Below, one piece after another: positions 52,222-60,178 of a stretch of 64,000 nucleotides of DNA. The notes below the pieces were generated by a model. The model was not told where the DNA came from. It did no database searches and was given only the letters and a program-made list of their open reading frames with translations. Every line of letters begins with the position of its first letter. Within the stretch, counting starts at the first letter, position 1. A program made the translations under genes and the position numbers. This DNA is from UKL13-2 sp031431435. GTDB lineage: Bacteria > Pseudomonadota > Gammaproteobacteria > Burkholderiales > Usitatibacteraceae. Location: contig JANPDI010000269.1 in assembly GCA_031431435.1 (NCBI GenBank), forward strand, positions 1-64,000. The letters run 5' to 3'.

Positions 52222-53268
52222 TTATTTGGCCTTTGCTTCTTCCGCCTTTTTCTTGGCCGCCTCGGCTTCCTTCAATGTTTGTTTATCGTAGTTATCCCGG
52301 CTGAATGCGTCGTTGGTTTTACGCACCACTTCCCAATCCTTCTGGTAGGTGACCGGGAAAAACCGATCTGCACCGTCAAACGCCTTGACCATTTCGGGTG
52401 TGAAGCGGTAGTCGGTAAAACATTTCACCAATTTCGCCGCAAGTGTTGGGTCCAGGTCGTGTGCATACGCAAAGCTCGAGGTGGGGAAAAGATTTGATCG
52501 ATAAATCACACGGAAGTCTTCTTCTTTCACCTGCCCGCGCGAGGCCATGCGGTGAAACACATCCGACGCAACCGCTGCCGCCTCGTAGTCGCCGGAATTG
52601 ACGCCCATCACGCTTTGATCATGCTTGCCTGAAAATAGAATCTTGTAGTCCTTGTCAGGGGTCAGGCCTTCAGCGGGGAACAAGGCCAGCGGTGCCAAAT
52701 GACCGGAATTTGAGGAGGGTGACGTGTGGGCAAATTTCTTGCCTTTCAGATCGCTCAGTTTCATGTACGGTGACGACTTCTTGACAATTACGAGCAGGTT
52801 GTAGCCTTGGAACGCCTTCTCGGTGCCCTTTACCGCAAACGGCACGGCGCCGGCAATATTGACGGCAAATGCGGTCGGACCAGTCGAAAATCCACCCACA
52901 TGCAAACGGCCGGAGCGCATCGCCTCAATTTCAGCCGCGTTTGAATTGACCTGATAAAACACCACGCGTTTGGCGAGACATTTGCCAAGATTTTCTGTGA
53001 AAGGCTGGAAAATTTTCTCGTAAACGGCAGGATCTTCTACCGGCGTGTAGGTGAACACAATTGTGTTCGGGTTTTTCCATTTTTTTGGATCCTTCGGCGC
53101 GTCTGCAACAAGATCCTTGTTTTCATCACAAAAAATTTGGTCAAGGTCACCGCGGTGTTTGCAGTCTTGTGCCTGCGCGGTGGCACCCAGCGTGCTGAGA
53201 ATCAAGGCAATCCCAGTCAATAACAGCGCGCGTAATGTGATTCGAGTCATTTTTTTATGGTGATTCAT
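52222..53268 (-). CDS. phnD: phosphonate-type periplasmic binding protein, copy 1
   Basis: A 348-residue PhnD-family binding protein with a signal peptide (about residues 1-34, 'LRALLLTGIALILSTLGATAQA|QDCK'). Core motifs 'GPTAFAVNIAGAVPFAVKG', 'HTSPSSNSGHLAPLALFP' and 'GDYEAAAVASDVFHRM' match copy 2. The C-terminus is a Lys/Ala/Glu-rich helix. GGAGG lies seven bases before the ATG at 53268 (another ATG is one codon upstream). First gene of the operon; I saw no Pho box in the 100 bases upstream. Confidence 0.88.
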   Translation of the reverse strand: MNHHKKMTRITLRALLLTGIALILSTLGATAQAQDCKHRGDLDQIFCDENKDLVADAPKDPKKWKNPNTIVFTYTPVEDPAVYEKIFQPFTENLGKCLAKRVVFYQVNSNAAEIEAMRSGRLHVGGFSTGPTAFAVNIAGAVPFAVKGTEKAFQGYNLLVIVKKSSPYMKLSDLKGKKFAHTSPSSNSGHLAPLALFPAEGLTPDKDYKILFSGKHDQSVMGVNSGDYEAAAVASDVFHRMASRGQVKEEDFRVIYRSNLFPTSSFAYAHDLDPTLAAKLVKCFTDYRFTPEMVKAFDGADRFFPVTYQKDWEVVRKTNDAFSRDNYDKQTLKEAEAAKKKAEEAKAK

Positions 53269-53369
53269 CATGTCGCCTCCGGGTGCGGGAAAAACAAGCA
53301 AATAAATTCGGACGTTTGTACGGATAATACGGCCTACTAGTTTAGCAATCTCTTTTGACCGGGGGCGAC

Positions 53370-54401
53370 ATGTTGTTGAAAAGAAGTTTGTGGGGTTTTG
53401 CCGGATTGCTGCTGCAATTCATCAGCGTGTCATCAACCGCCCAGCCCGTCCCGCCCGTTCCGGCCGCCACCAACAGCCAACAGCCGGACCGGGCGGCGAA
53501 GAACACGCGGCCGGTTGCAGACCAATACGATCCAACCAGTAAAGCGGCACCCACTGCGCCGCTGCTGCGGCCAACCACCAGTGGTACGCGGGCGTTGCTT
53601 TGGGAGGTTAAATCCGCAGACGGTCTAAACACCGCCTTCCTGTTCGGCACGATTCACGTTGGTAAATCCAGCTTCTATCCATTGCCGGACGTGGTCGACC
53701 AGGCCTTCAGGCGATCGGCAAAGTTGGTTGTTGAGGCAAATATTACCGATCAAAAGGATGCCGCGGAAATTGGCCGGCTGATTGATTTTCCAAAAGGCGA
53801 AACAATTGAAAAGCATATCTCCCCGCAACTGTTGGTCCGGCTGAAGGATCAACTTGCCAGGAGCAAGATTCCGTACACAAACGTTGCCGGCATGCGGCCG
53901 GTTATGTTGGGTGGTCTCCTGCCGATTGTCGAATTTGTGCAACTCGGTTACGAGATGAACCAGGGGCTTGACCTGAAGCTGACGCAACGCGCGCAGGCGG
54001 AGAAAAAACCGATTCTGGAGCTCGAGTCGTCGCTGGCGCAGATTCAACTCTTGACAAGTATGTCGCCGCAATTGCAGGAGGCGTTTCTGGAAAACGCCAT
54101 CGCCATGCTCGAACAAGGGCGAACCGCCGACCAAGTCACCGGCATCGTAAATGCATGGCAACTCGGCGACGCAAAATTGCTGGTGGAGATCACCGATGAC
54201 GTGTCAAAAAACGGGCGCATGGTCGGGCCGCTAAATGACATCTTGCTTGGCCAGCGGCACCCGGCCATGCTGGCAAAAATCGAGGGCTATTTGTCAAGTA
54301 ATGTGACCCATTTTATTGCGGTTGGCGCATTGCATTTGGTGGGCAAAACCGGACTAATCGAAATGTTGATGACGCGTGGTTACAAAATCCGGCAACTCTG
54401 A
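53370..54401 (+). CDS. exported TraB/GumN-family protein
   Basis: A 343-residue protein with a signal peptide (about residues 1-25) and a Pro/Thr-rich spacer. A TraB/GumN domain follows: 'LFGTIHVGKSSFYPLPDVVDQAF' near residue 90 and 'HFIAVGALHLVGKTGLIEML' near 315 supply the two GxxH motifs thought to bind metal. Some members are metalloproteases (TIKI-like). The ATG at 53370 has GGGGG upstream. It is divergent from the phn operon and ends before a strong terminator. Confidence 0.88.
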   Translation: MLLKRSLWGFAGLLLQFISVSSTAQPVPPVPAATNSQQPDRAAKNTRPVADQYDPTSKAAPTAPLLRPTTSGTRALLWEVKSADGLNTAFLFGTIHVGKSSFYPLPDVVDQAFRRSAKLVVEANITDQKDAAEIGRLIDFPKGETIEKHISPQLLVRLKDQLARSKIPYTNVAGMRPVMLGGLLPIVEFVQLGYEMNQGLDLKLTQRAQAEKKPILELESSLAQIQLLTSMSPQLQEAFLENAIAMLEQGRTADQVTGIVNAWQLGDAKLLVEITDDVSKNGRMVGPLNDILLGQRHPAMLAKIEGYLSSNVTHFIAVGALHLVGKTGLIEMLMTRGYKIRQL

Positions 54402-54520
54402 CGCCCAAGCGCGCCTTGTTGAAATGTCGTTGATTGACGGGCGTCTGCAGGTAAAAACGCCTGGGAACCTGTATGTGGCGGGGACTTTGCCCTGCTGATC
54501 CAAGAATAACCGGCAAAAAA

Positions 54521-54551
54521 ACCCCGCATCGCGGGAGAGTCGATGCGGGGT
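54521..54551. terminator. bidirectional rho-independent terminator
   Basis: ACCCCGCATCG (54521-54531) pairs with CGATGCGGGGT (54541-54551), an 11-base-pair stem with a nine-base loop. A run of six A precedes it (54515-54520) and TTGTTT follows, so it can work on either strand; on the plus strand it terminates the TraB/GumN gene 120 bases after its stop. Confidence 0.8.
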
Positions 54552-54653
54552 TGTTTACTTCCACACTCACTCAATGAGAGTTGTAAGCCAATAACCGACT
54601 CACTCCCTTATGGCAAGGGCGGTCAAATTTAGTTCCAGTCGGTACTAAAAAGA

Positions 54654-54681
54654 CTTGAAAACCGGGCAAATCTCCCAATAT
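54654..54681 (+). promoter_or_regulatory. heat-shock (sigma-32) promoter of htpG
   Basis: CTTGAAA at 54654-54660, a 13-base spacer, then CCCAATAT at 54674-54681. The sigma-32 consensus is CTTGAAA-N(11-16)-CCCCATNT, so the -35 is exact and the -10 differs at one position. It lies 134 bases before the htpG start codon. Confidence 0.8.
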
Positions 54682-54814
54682 TGGTTGCAATGCACAAACA
54701 AAATACCGGGACGCGCTTGCAGTTGGCGGGCGTGGTTCGGGATTGCTGCTGCCACAAACCGGCAGCCTGACAAACGCCAGCACTATTTCCATTTGACCTT
54801 TTCCGATTAAAACT

Positions 54815-56722
54815 ATGACAACCGATACCGCAATCGCACCGAAACAGACCCTCGCCTTCCAAACCGAGGTCAAACAGCTTCTGCAATTAATGATCCATTC
54901 GCTGTATTCGAACCGCGAAATCTTTCTTCGTGAACTGGTGTCCAACGCGTCTGACGCCGCCGACAAGCTGCGGTTTGAGGCGGTCACCACACCGGCGCTG
55001 TTTGAAAATGACAGCGAACTAAAAATCCGCGTGGCCTTGGACAAGGAAGCCGGCACTATTACCATTACCGATAATGGTATTGGCATGTCACGTGAAGAAG
55101 TTGTCGCAAATATCGGCACCATCGCAAAGTCCGGCACCAAGGAATTTTTTGCCAAGCTGTCCGGCGATCAGCAAAAAGACGCCCATCTTATCGGCCAGTT
55201 TGGGGTCGGGTTTTATTCGGCATTTATCGTTGCAGATTTGGTGACGCTGACAACCCGCCGCGCCGGCGAGCCGGCGGCCAGCGGCGTGCTGTGGGAGTCA
55301 AAGGGCGACGGGGAATTTAGTCTCGAATCAATTGAAAGAGGTGCGCGCGGCACCGAAATCACGCTGCATTTGAAGGACGACGCAAAGGAGCTCCTCGACG
55401 ACTGGCGATTGAAATCGATCATCCGAAAATATTCAGACCATATCCAACTGCCGATTGTCATGCAGAAGAGCGAGTGGGATCAGGAAAAGCAGGCGCAGAT
55501 CGTCACCGCGGAAGACGAAACCGTTAATAAGGCCAGCGCCATCTGGACACGCCCCAAATCAGAAATCAGCGACGAGCAATATCAGGAATTTTATAAACAT
55601 GTTTCGCACGATTGGCAGCCGCCGCTTGCGTGGACCCATGCCAGGGTTGAGGGGCGCCAGGAGTACACCGAGTTGCTCTATATTCCCGGGCAGGCGCCGT
55701 TCGACCTGTTTGATCGCGAACATAAACATGGATTGAAGCTTTATGTGCGGCGTGTTTTTGTCATGGAAGACGCCGCGCAATTGTTGCCGCGTTATTTGCG
55801 TTTTGTGAAGGGTTTGGTTGACTCCAATGACCTGCCGCTCAACGTTTCCCGCGAAATTTTGCAGGAGTCAAAAGACGTCGAAGCCATCCGCGCCGGTTGC
55901 GTCAAAAAGGTGCTTGGTCTGCTTGACGAAATCGCTGAAAACGACAAGGAAAAATTTGCCAGATTCTGGGCGGCATTTGGTCGCGTATTCAAGGAGGGAA
56001 TCGGCGAAGACCACGTAAACAAGGTGCGGGTCGCAAAACTCGCCCGCTTCCAAACAACCCACGCGGGGACCACGTCTCAATCGGTTTCATTCGCCGACTA
56101 CATCGGCAGAATGAAGCCGCAACAGGAGTCGATCTATTACATTACCGCTGATACATTGACCGCGGCGCAAAACAGTCCGCATTTGGAAATTTTCAAGAAA
56201 AAGGAAATCGAAGTCATCTTGTTGACCGAACCGGTTGACGAATGGTGGCTGGGGTCATTGGAAGAGTACGAGGGCAAGAAATTGCAGTCGGTGGCCAAGG
56301 GTGACCTTGATCTGGGCGCGCTGGTTGATGCTGATGAAAAGCAGGCAACAGAGAAGATTGCCGACGAGATGAAACCTTTTATTGAAAAAATCAAGGTGTC
56401 GCTTGGTGATCGCGTCAAGGACGTGCGGGTGACAGACCGCCTGACCGAGTCGCCCGCCTGTCTGGTCGTCGACGCAAACGAGTTGTCCGGCAATCTGGAA
56501 CGCCTGTTGAAATCGGCGGGACAAAAAGTGGATGCGGTGAAACCAATACTCGAAATTAATCCGACACATCCGATGGTGTTAAAGCTCATGAGTGATGCGC
56601 TCGCGACGCGTTTTGACGACTTTGCATTAATGCTTTTTGAACAATCGCTTCTGGCCGAAGGCGGCCATTTGGAAGATCCGGCGGGATTTGTCAGGCGCAT
56701 GAACCAGTTGATGCTTGGCTAG
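54815..56722 (+). CDS. htpG: molecular chaperone HtpG (bacterial Hsp90)
   Basis: A 635-residue Hsp90. The N-terminal ATPase domain shows 'FLRELVSNASDAADKLRFE', 'ITDNGIGMSREEV' and 'GQFGVGFYSAFIVAD' (residues about 30-130). The middle domain includes 'GVVDSNDLPLNVSRE'-like 'GLVDSNDLPLNVSREILQ' with the catalytic arginine loop. The C-terminal dimerisation domain ends 'GFVRRMNQLML'. It is preceded by a sigma-32 type promoter, fitting heat-shock control. Confidence 0.97.
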   Translation: MTTDTAIAPKQTLAFQTEVKQLLQLMIHSLYSNREIFLRELVSNASDAADKLRFEAVTTPALFENDSELKIRVALDKEAGTITITDNGIGMSREEVVANIGTIAKSGTKEFFAKLSGDQQKDAHLIGQFGVGFYSAFIVADLVTLTTRRAGEPAASGVLWESKGDGEFSLESIERGARGTEITLHLKDDAKELLDDWRLKSIIRKYSDHIQLPIVMQKSEWDQEKQAQIVTAEDETVNKASAIWTRPKSEISDEQYQEFYKHVSHDWQPPLAWTHARVEGRQEYTELLYIPGQAPFDLFDREHKHGLKLYVRRVFVMEDAAQLLPRYLRFVKGLVDSNDLPLNVSREILQESKDVEAIRAGCVKKVLGLLDEIAENDKEKFARFWAAFGRVFKEGIGEDHVNKVRVAKLARFQTTHAGTTSQSVSFADYIGRMKPQQESIYYITADTLTAAQNSPHLEIFKKKEIEVILLTEPVDEWWLGSLEEYEGKKLQSVAKGDLDLGALVDADEKQATEKIADEMKPFIEKIKVSLGDRVKDVRVTDRLTESPACLVVDANELSGNLERLLKSAGQKVDAVKPILEINPTHPMVLKLMSDALATRFDDFALMLFEQSLLAEGGHLEDPAGFVRRMNQLMLG

Positions 56723-56811
56723 ACCGGCGGCGGGTTGGCAAACACGCACATTGCCAAATCAATTTGGCGGGGGTATCGTACTGCGGTGGCAGTCTCGATT
56801 GGAGGTTTGAC

Positions 56812-57057
56812 ATGAATTTAGGTCATCGTGTAACGGTCAATCACATCAATATTTCCCTGACAATTTGTTCGTTGAGCCTGCTGGGCGGATGTGCAGGCCT
56901 GATGGATGACGTCAATGCGCGTCAGGTTGATTGGCGGCGTGTGAATAACGTTGAAAGCAATGCACAGAAGGTCGGCGCCCAAATTATTTGGTTGCGTTAT
57001 CCGGAAAAAAACGTCATTGCACCGGCGGTGGGCTCGAAGGCGGACAAGTCAAACTAG
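56812..57057 (+). CDS. small predicted lipoprotein
   Basis: An 81-residue protein with a signal sequence ending in the lipobox 'SLLGGC' (Cys about residue 25), so probably lipid-anchored. The mature part is about 57 residues, polar, with 'VNARQVDWRRVNNVESNAQ'. The ATG at 56812 has a ggaggtttgac ribosome site, which excludes the longer frame from 56764. Its 3' end overlaps the convergent queG gene by nine bases. No family recognised. Confidence 0.7.
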   Translation: MNLGHRVTVNHINISLTICSLSLLGGCAGLMDDVNARQVDWRRVNNVESNAQKVGAQIIWLRYPEKNVIAPAVGSKADKSN

Positions 57058-58173
57058 CTTGACAGTTTCATTCTGCGGTCCCGCCGCGAGCGCCCAATCA
57101 ATATGTTCCCGGACCAGCGCAGTCTCGGCTAATCGTGTTGCGAGCAGTGCCGCACCGATGGCCTCGCGCGCCGCGACTTCAACTTTTTCTGAACGGATCG
57201 CGTTACCCATCGCCACCGCCAGGTTGCGCCGCCAGCGTTCATAACCAATGCGCCGGATGGCCGAACCCGCCACCCGGCTTAGCCATTCAGACTCTGGCCA
57301 CGCCCACAATTCCAGCAGCCGAATATCATCTAGTTGGTGTCGAATTGCAAAGTCCGGTTCAACCGTGGACACCGCATATTTATTCCAGGGACACACCAAC
57401 TGGCAATCATCACACCCATAAATGCGATTGCCGATTGCGTTGCGGAATTCAACAGGGATGCTGCCCTTGTGTTCGATGGTGAGATACGAAATGCAACGCC
57501 TCGCATCAAGCAAGTACGGTGCCACTATTGCCTGGGTGGGACAAATATCCAGACACTTTCGGCATGAGCCGCAATGCTCCGTGGTCGCGGTGTCGACTGC
57601 GAGCGGCAGGTTCACATAGATTTCACCCAGAAAAAACATCGAGCCCGCATCGCGGTTGAGCAACAGTGTGTGTTTGCCGCGCCAGCCAATTCCGGCCTTG
57701 GTGGCAAGCGCGACTTCCATGACCGGGGCCGAGTCGGCAAAGACGCGATATTCGAATCCCTCGACGGATGCGGCGATTTTTGTCGCAAGCGACTGCAGCT
57801 TGGTGCGCATCACCTTGTGGTAATCCCGGCCCAGAGCATAACGTGAAATAAAGGCGGCCTCATCGTCGTCGATGACATCCCAGCTATCGCGGGCGGCCGG
57901 CGCTTCGTAGTTCAGGCGGGCGGTAATGACCCGGACGGTATTTGGGACGATGGAAGAAGGAATCGCGCGGCTGGTACCATTGCTGCCGTCGTGGCGCGCC
58001 ATATAATCCATGTCACCGTGATAGCGGCGGCTGAGCCAGTTGTTGAGCATCACCGCTTCGTGGGTCAAGTCGGTATCCGTAATCCCGATTTCCTGAAACC
58101 CCAACGTCAGGCCCCATTTCTTGATATCCGCGGTCAGCAATGTGAAATCGGTATTTTGTAAAGTTGAAACCAT
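57049..58173 (-). CDS. queG: epoxyqueuosine reductase QueG
   Basis: A 374-residue cobalamin- and iron-sulfur-dependent enzyme for the last step of queuosine tRNA modification. Two cluster motifs are 'CGSCRKCLDICPTQAI' (about residues 195-210) and 'CDDCQLVCPWNKYA' (about 252-265); 'YHGDMDYMARH' near residue 52 is the QueG signature. A HEAT-like C-terminal part is present. It is divergent from tsaE, 16 bases apart, a common bacterial arrangement. Confidence 0.95.
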   Translation of the reverse strand: MVSTLQNTDFTLLTADIKKWGLTLGFQEIGITDTDLTHEAVMLNNWLSRRYHGDMDYMARHDGSNGTSRAIPSSIVPNTVRVITARLNYEAPAARDSWDVIDDDEAAFISRYALGRDYHKVMRTKLQSLATKIAASVEGFEYRVFADSAPVMEVALATKAGIGWRGKHTLLLNRDAGSMFFLGEIYVNLPLAVDTATTEHCGSCRKCLDICPTQAIVAPYLLDARRCISYLTIEHKGSIPVEFRNAIGNRIYGCDDCQLVCPWNKYAVSTVEPDFAIRHQLDDIRLLELWAWPESEWLSRVAGSAIRRIGYERWRRNLAVAMGNAIRSEKVEVAAREAIGAALLATRLAETALVREHIDWALAAGPQNETVKLV

Positions 58174-58189
58174 GAAAGTAGTCTAGCGG

Positions 58190-58708
58190 ATGTCTGCACA
58201 GACCCCGGAAAATACGCATATCAATCTGGTTGGCGAGGCGGCCACCTTGGCCTTTGGTGCTGCATTTGTACCGATTTTGACGCGCACCCTCGATGAATCC
58301 AGGGTCATTTTCCTGCGCGGCGACCTAGGCGCTGGCAAAACGACCTTGGTGCGCGGCATTTTGCGCGGGTTGGGTTTTCAGGGAAGGGTCAAAAGCCCAA
58401 CATATACTTTAGTTGAACTTTATGCGATTTCTAGATTAAACTTGTATCACTTTGATTTTTATCGGTTAACGGATCCAAACGAATGGCACGAAGCCGGATT
58501 TCGCGATCTCATGAACCAACCCGCAATTTGCCTCATCGAGTGGCCGGAGAAGGCGCTCGGCGCGAACGTGCCGTTGCCGATCGCAGATCTGGAAATACAA
58601 CTGTCGACGACGCCGGACAATCAGCGGCGTCTAACAATGATTGCCAATACAACAGCGGGGACCGCCATGTGCGACGCGTTGAGGCGCGAATTCCGTCCGG
58701 GCCGTTAA
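58190..58708 (+). CDS. tsaE: tRNA threonylcarbamoyladenosine biosynthesis ATPase TsaE
   Basis: A 172-residue P-loop protein. Walker A is 'GDLGAGKTTLVRGILR' (about residues 44-59), and 'VKSPTYTLVELY' and 'HFDFYRL' are family motifs. It supports t6A synthesis with TsaB, TsaD and TsaC. The C-terminal 25 residues overlap the start of amiC in another frame. The order tsaE-amiC-mutL is conserved in many proteobacteria. Confidence 0.95.
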   Translation: MSAQTPENTHINLVGEAATLAFGAAFVPILTRTLDESRVIFLRGDLGAGKTTLVRGILRGLGFQGRVKSPTYTLVELYAISRLNLYHFDFYRLTDPNEWHEAGFRDLMNQPAICLIEWPEKALGANVPLPIADLEIQLSTTPDNQRRLTMIANTTAGTAMCDALRREFRPGR

Positions 58709-60144
58709 CTGGCGTTGTTGCTGTATCGGTGTCGCGACGGTCTTTTCTTGGGGTGGCCGCCTCGGCCGTATTGCCAACTGTCGTATCAGCGCTTTTTGCC
58801 GGCGATGTCATCGCCGCGATTGCGTTGCCGACGACCAGGCTGAGCGCTGCCAGAGTTTGGCCGGCCTCGGAATATACCCGCGTTACGTTTGAAGCCGGTA
58901 CCGCATTCAAATTCCAGCACTTTTTTGTCAAGGATCCCGAGCGCCTGGTACTCGACATCGAAAACGTCGAGTTTGGTGAAGCCCTGAAAACGCTGGCGGC
59001 CAGGGTTGGTGGAAACGATCCGTTTATCAAGTCGGTGCGGGTGGGCATCAATCGACCAAACGTTGTCCGCGTGGTGCTCGATCTCAAAACGGAGGTCCTG
59101 CCGCAGGTCTTTGCGGTGCCGCCGGTAGGTGAATTTGGCCATCGCCTGATGCTCGATATATATCCTGCCAAACCTGCTGATCCGATGTTGGCACTGCTTA
59201 ACGACGACATTGCGCCATTCGGCAAGGGATTGTCAGAGCCGCCACCAGCGTCCCAGAATTCACCCTCGACCCCCGATGCCGCAAATACAGTATCAAAGGG
59301 CGGCGCCTCTAAACCAGGTGAATCCGTGCCCGCGCCGCTGGACAACAAACCGGCGGCGGCGGGCACAACTTCTTCAAAGGATGCGCCGGAAAAAACGTCA
59401 AAAAAGCCCGAAGCGCCGGCGATCGTTGCAGGCAAAAAGGCCCAGCGTGCGTTTGTGGTGGTTTTGGACCCCGGACATGGCGGCGAAGACCCCGGTGCGG
59501 TGGGGCGCCGCGGTACACGTGAAAAAGATATCGTCCTGACCATTTCGAGGCAATTGCGCGCCAGGTTTGAAGACGATTCGCGTTTTCGAATTGCCCTGAC
59601 ACGCGATGGCGATTTTTTTGTGCCGCTGCATCACCGTGTTCAACGCGCGCGCCGCCTAAAAGCCGATCTGTTTATAAGTGTTCATGCAGACGCATTCATC
59701 CACCCGCAAGCCAACGGCTCTTCGGTATTTGCATTGTCAGAACGCGGGGCGACGTCGACCGCGGCCAAATGGCTTGCCAACAAAGAAAACGATGCGGATT
59801 TGATCGGCGGCATCAACCTGAACACCCGCGACGCCGGGTTGGCAAAAATTCTCCTGGACCTTTCGCAGACCGCACAAATCAACGATTCGTTAAAAATCGG
59901 CCGCTACGTTTTATCGGAACTTGGTGAGGTCAACCGCCTGCACAAACCACAGGTGGAGCAGGCGGGGTTTGCGGTTTTGAAGGCACCAGACATCCCGTCG
60001 ATATTGATTGAAACAGCGTTTATATCGAACCCTGAAGAAGAGCGAAAGTTGGGCGACGCCGTCTATCAGGCAAAAATGGCTGATGCCATTGCCGACGGGA
60101 TTCGCACCTACTTCAAGAAAAACCCGGCATTGGCACGCGTCTGA
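58669..60144 (+). CDS. amiC: N-acetylmuramoyl-L-alanine amidase AmiC type
   Basis: A periplasmic zinc amidase cleaving peptidoglycan at the septum. A twin-arginine signal 'SRRSFLGVAASAVLP' opens the protein, followed by an AMIN domain (about residues 60-170), a Pro/Ser/Lys-rich linker, and an Amidase_3 domain from 'VVLDPGHGGEDPGAVG' to 'ILIETAFISNPEEE' (zinc His and Glu). Start is uncertain: GTG 58669 has GGGGA upstream and overlaps tsaE by 40 bases; GTG 58729 begins just before the twin arginines. The open frame extends further upstream inside tsaE, which I discount. Confidence 0.92.
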   Translation: MRRVEARIPSGPLTGVVAVSVSRRSFLGVAASAVLPTVVSALFAGDVIAAIALPTTRLSAARVWPASEYTRVTFEAGTAFKFQHFFVKDPERLVLDIENVEFGEALKTLAARVGGNDPFIKSVRVGINRPNVVRVVLDLKTEVLPQVFAVPPVGEFGHRLMLDIYPAKPADPMLALLNDDIAPFGKGLSEPPPASQNSPSTPDAANTVSKGGASKPGESVPAPLDNKPAAAGTTSSKDAPEKTSKKPEAPAIVAGKKAQRAFVVVLDPGHGGEDPGAVGRRGTREKDIVLTISRQLRARFEDDSRFRIALTRDGDFFVPLHHRVQRARRLKADLFISVHADAFIHPQANGSSVFALSERGATSTAAKWLANKENDADLIGGINLNTRDAGLAKILLDLSQTAQINDSLKIGRYVLSELGEVNRLHKPQVEQAGFAVLKAPDIPSILIETAFISNPEEERKLGDAVYQAKMADAIADGIRTYFKKNPALARV

Positions 60145-60178
60145 TGGCACGGTGCGTTTGCGCGCGACGCGGCAATGG

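Noticed and set aside
53272..53369. Pho box for the phn operon
   Set aside because: No CTGTCAT-like direct repeats are visible between the divergent phnD and TraB/GumN genes.
58533..59543. 336-codon open frame antisense to amiC
   Set aside because: It is the reverse shadow of the amidase gene, Ser/Pro/Arg-rich with no recognisable motif; amiC has full domain support on the other strand.
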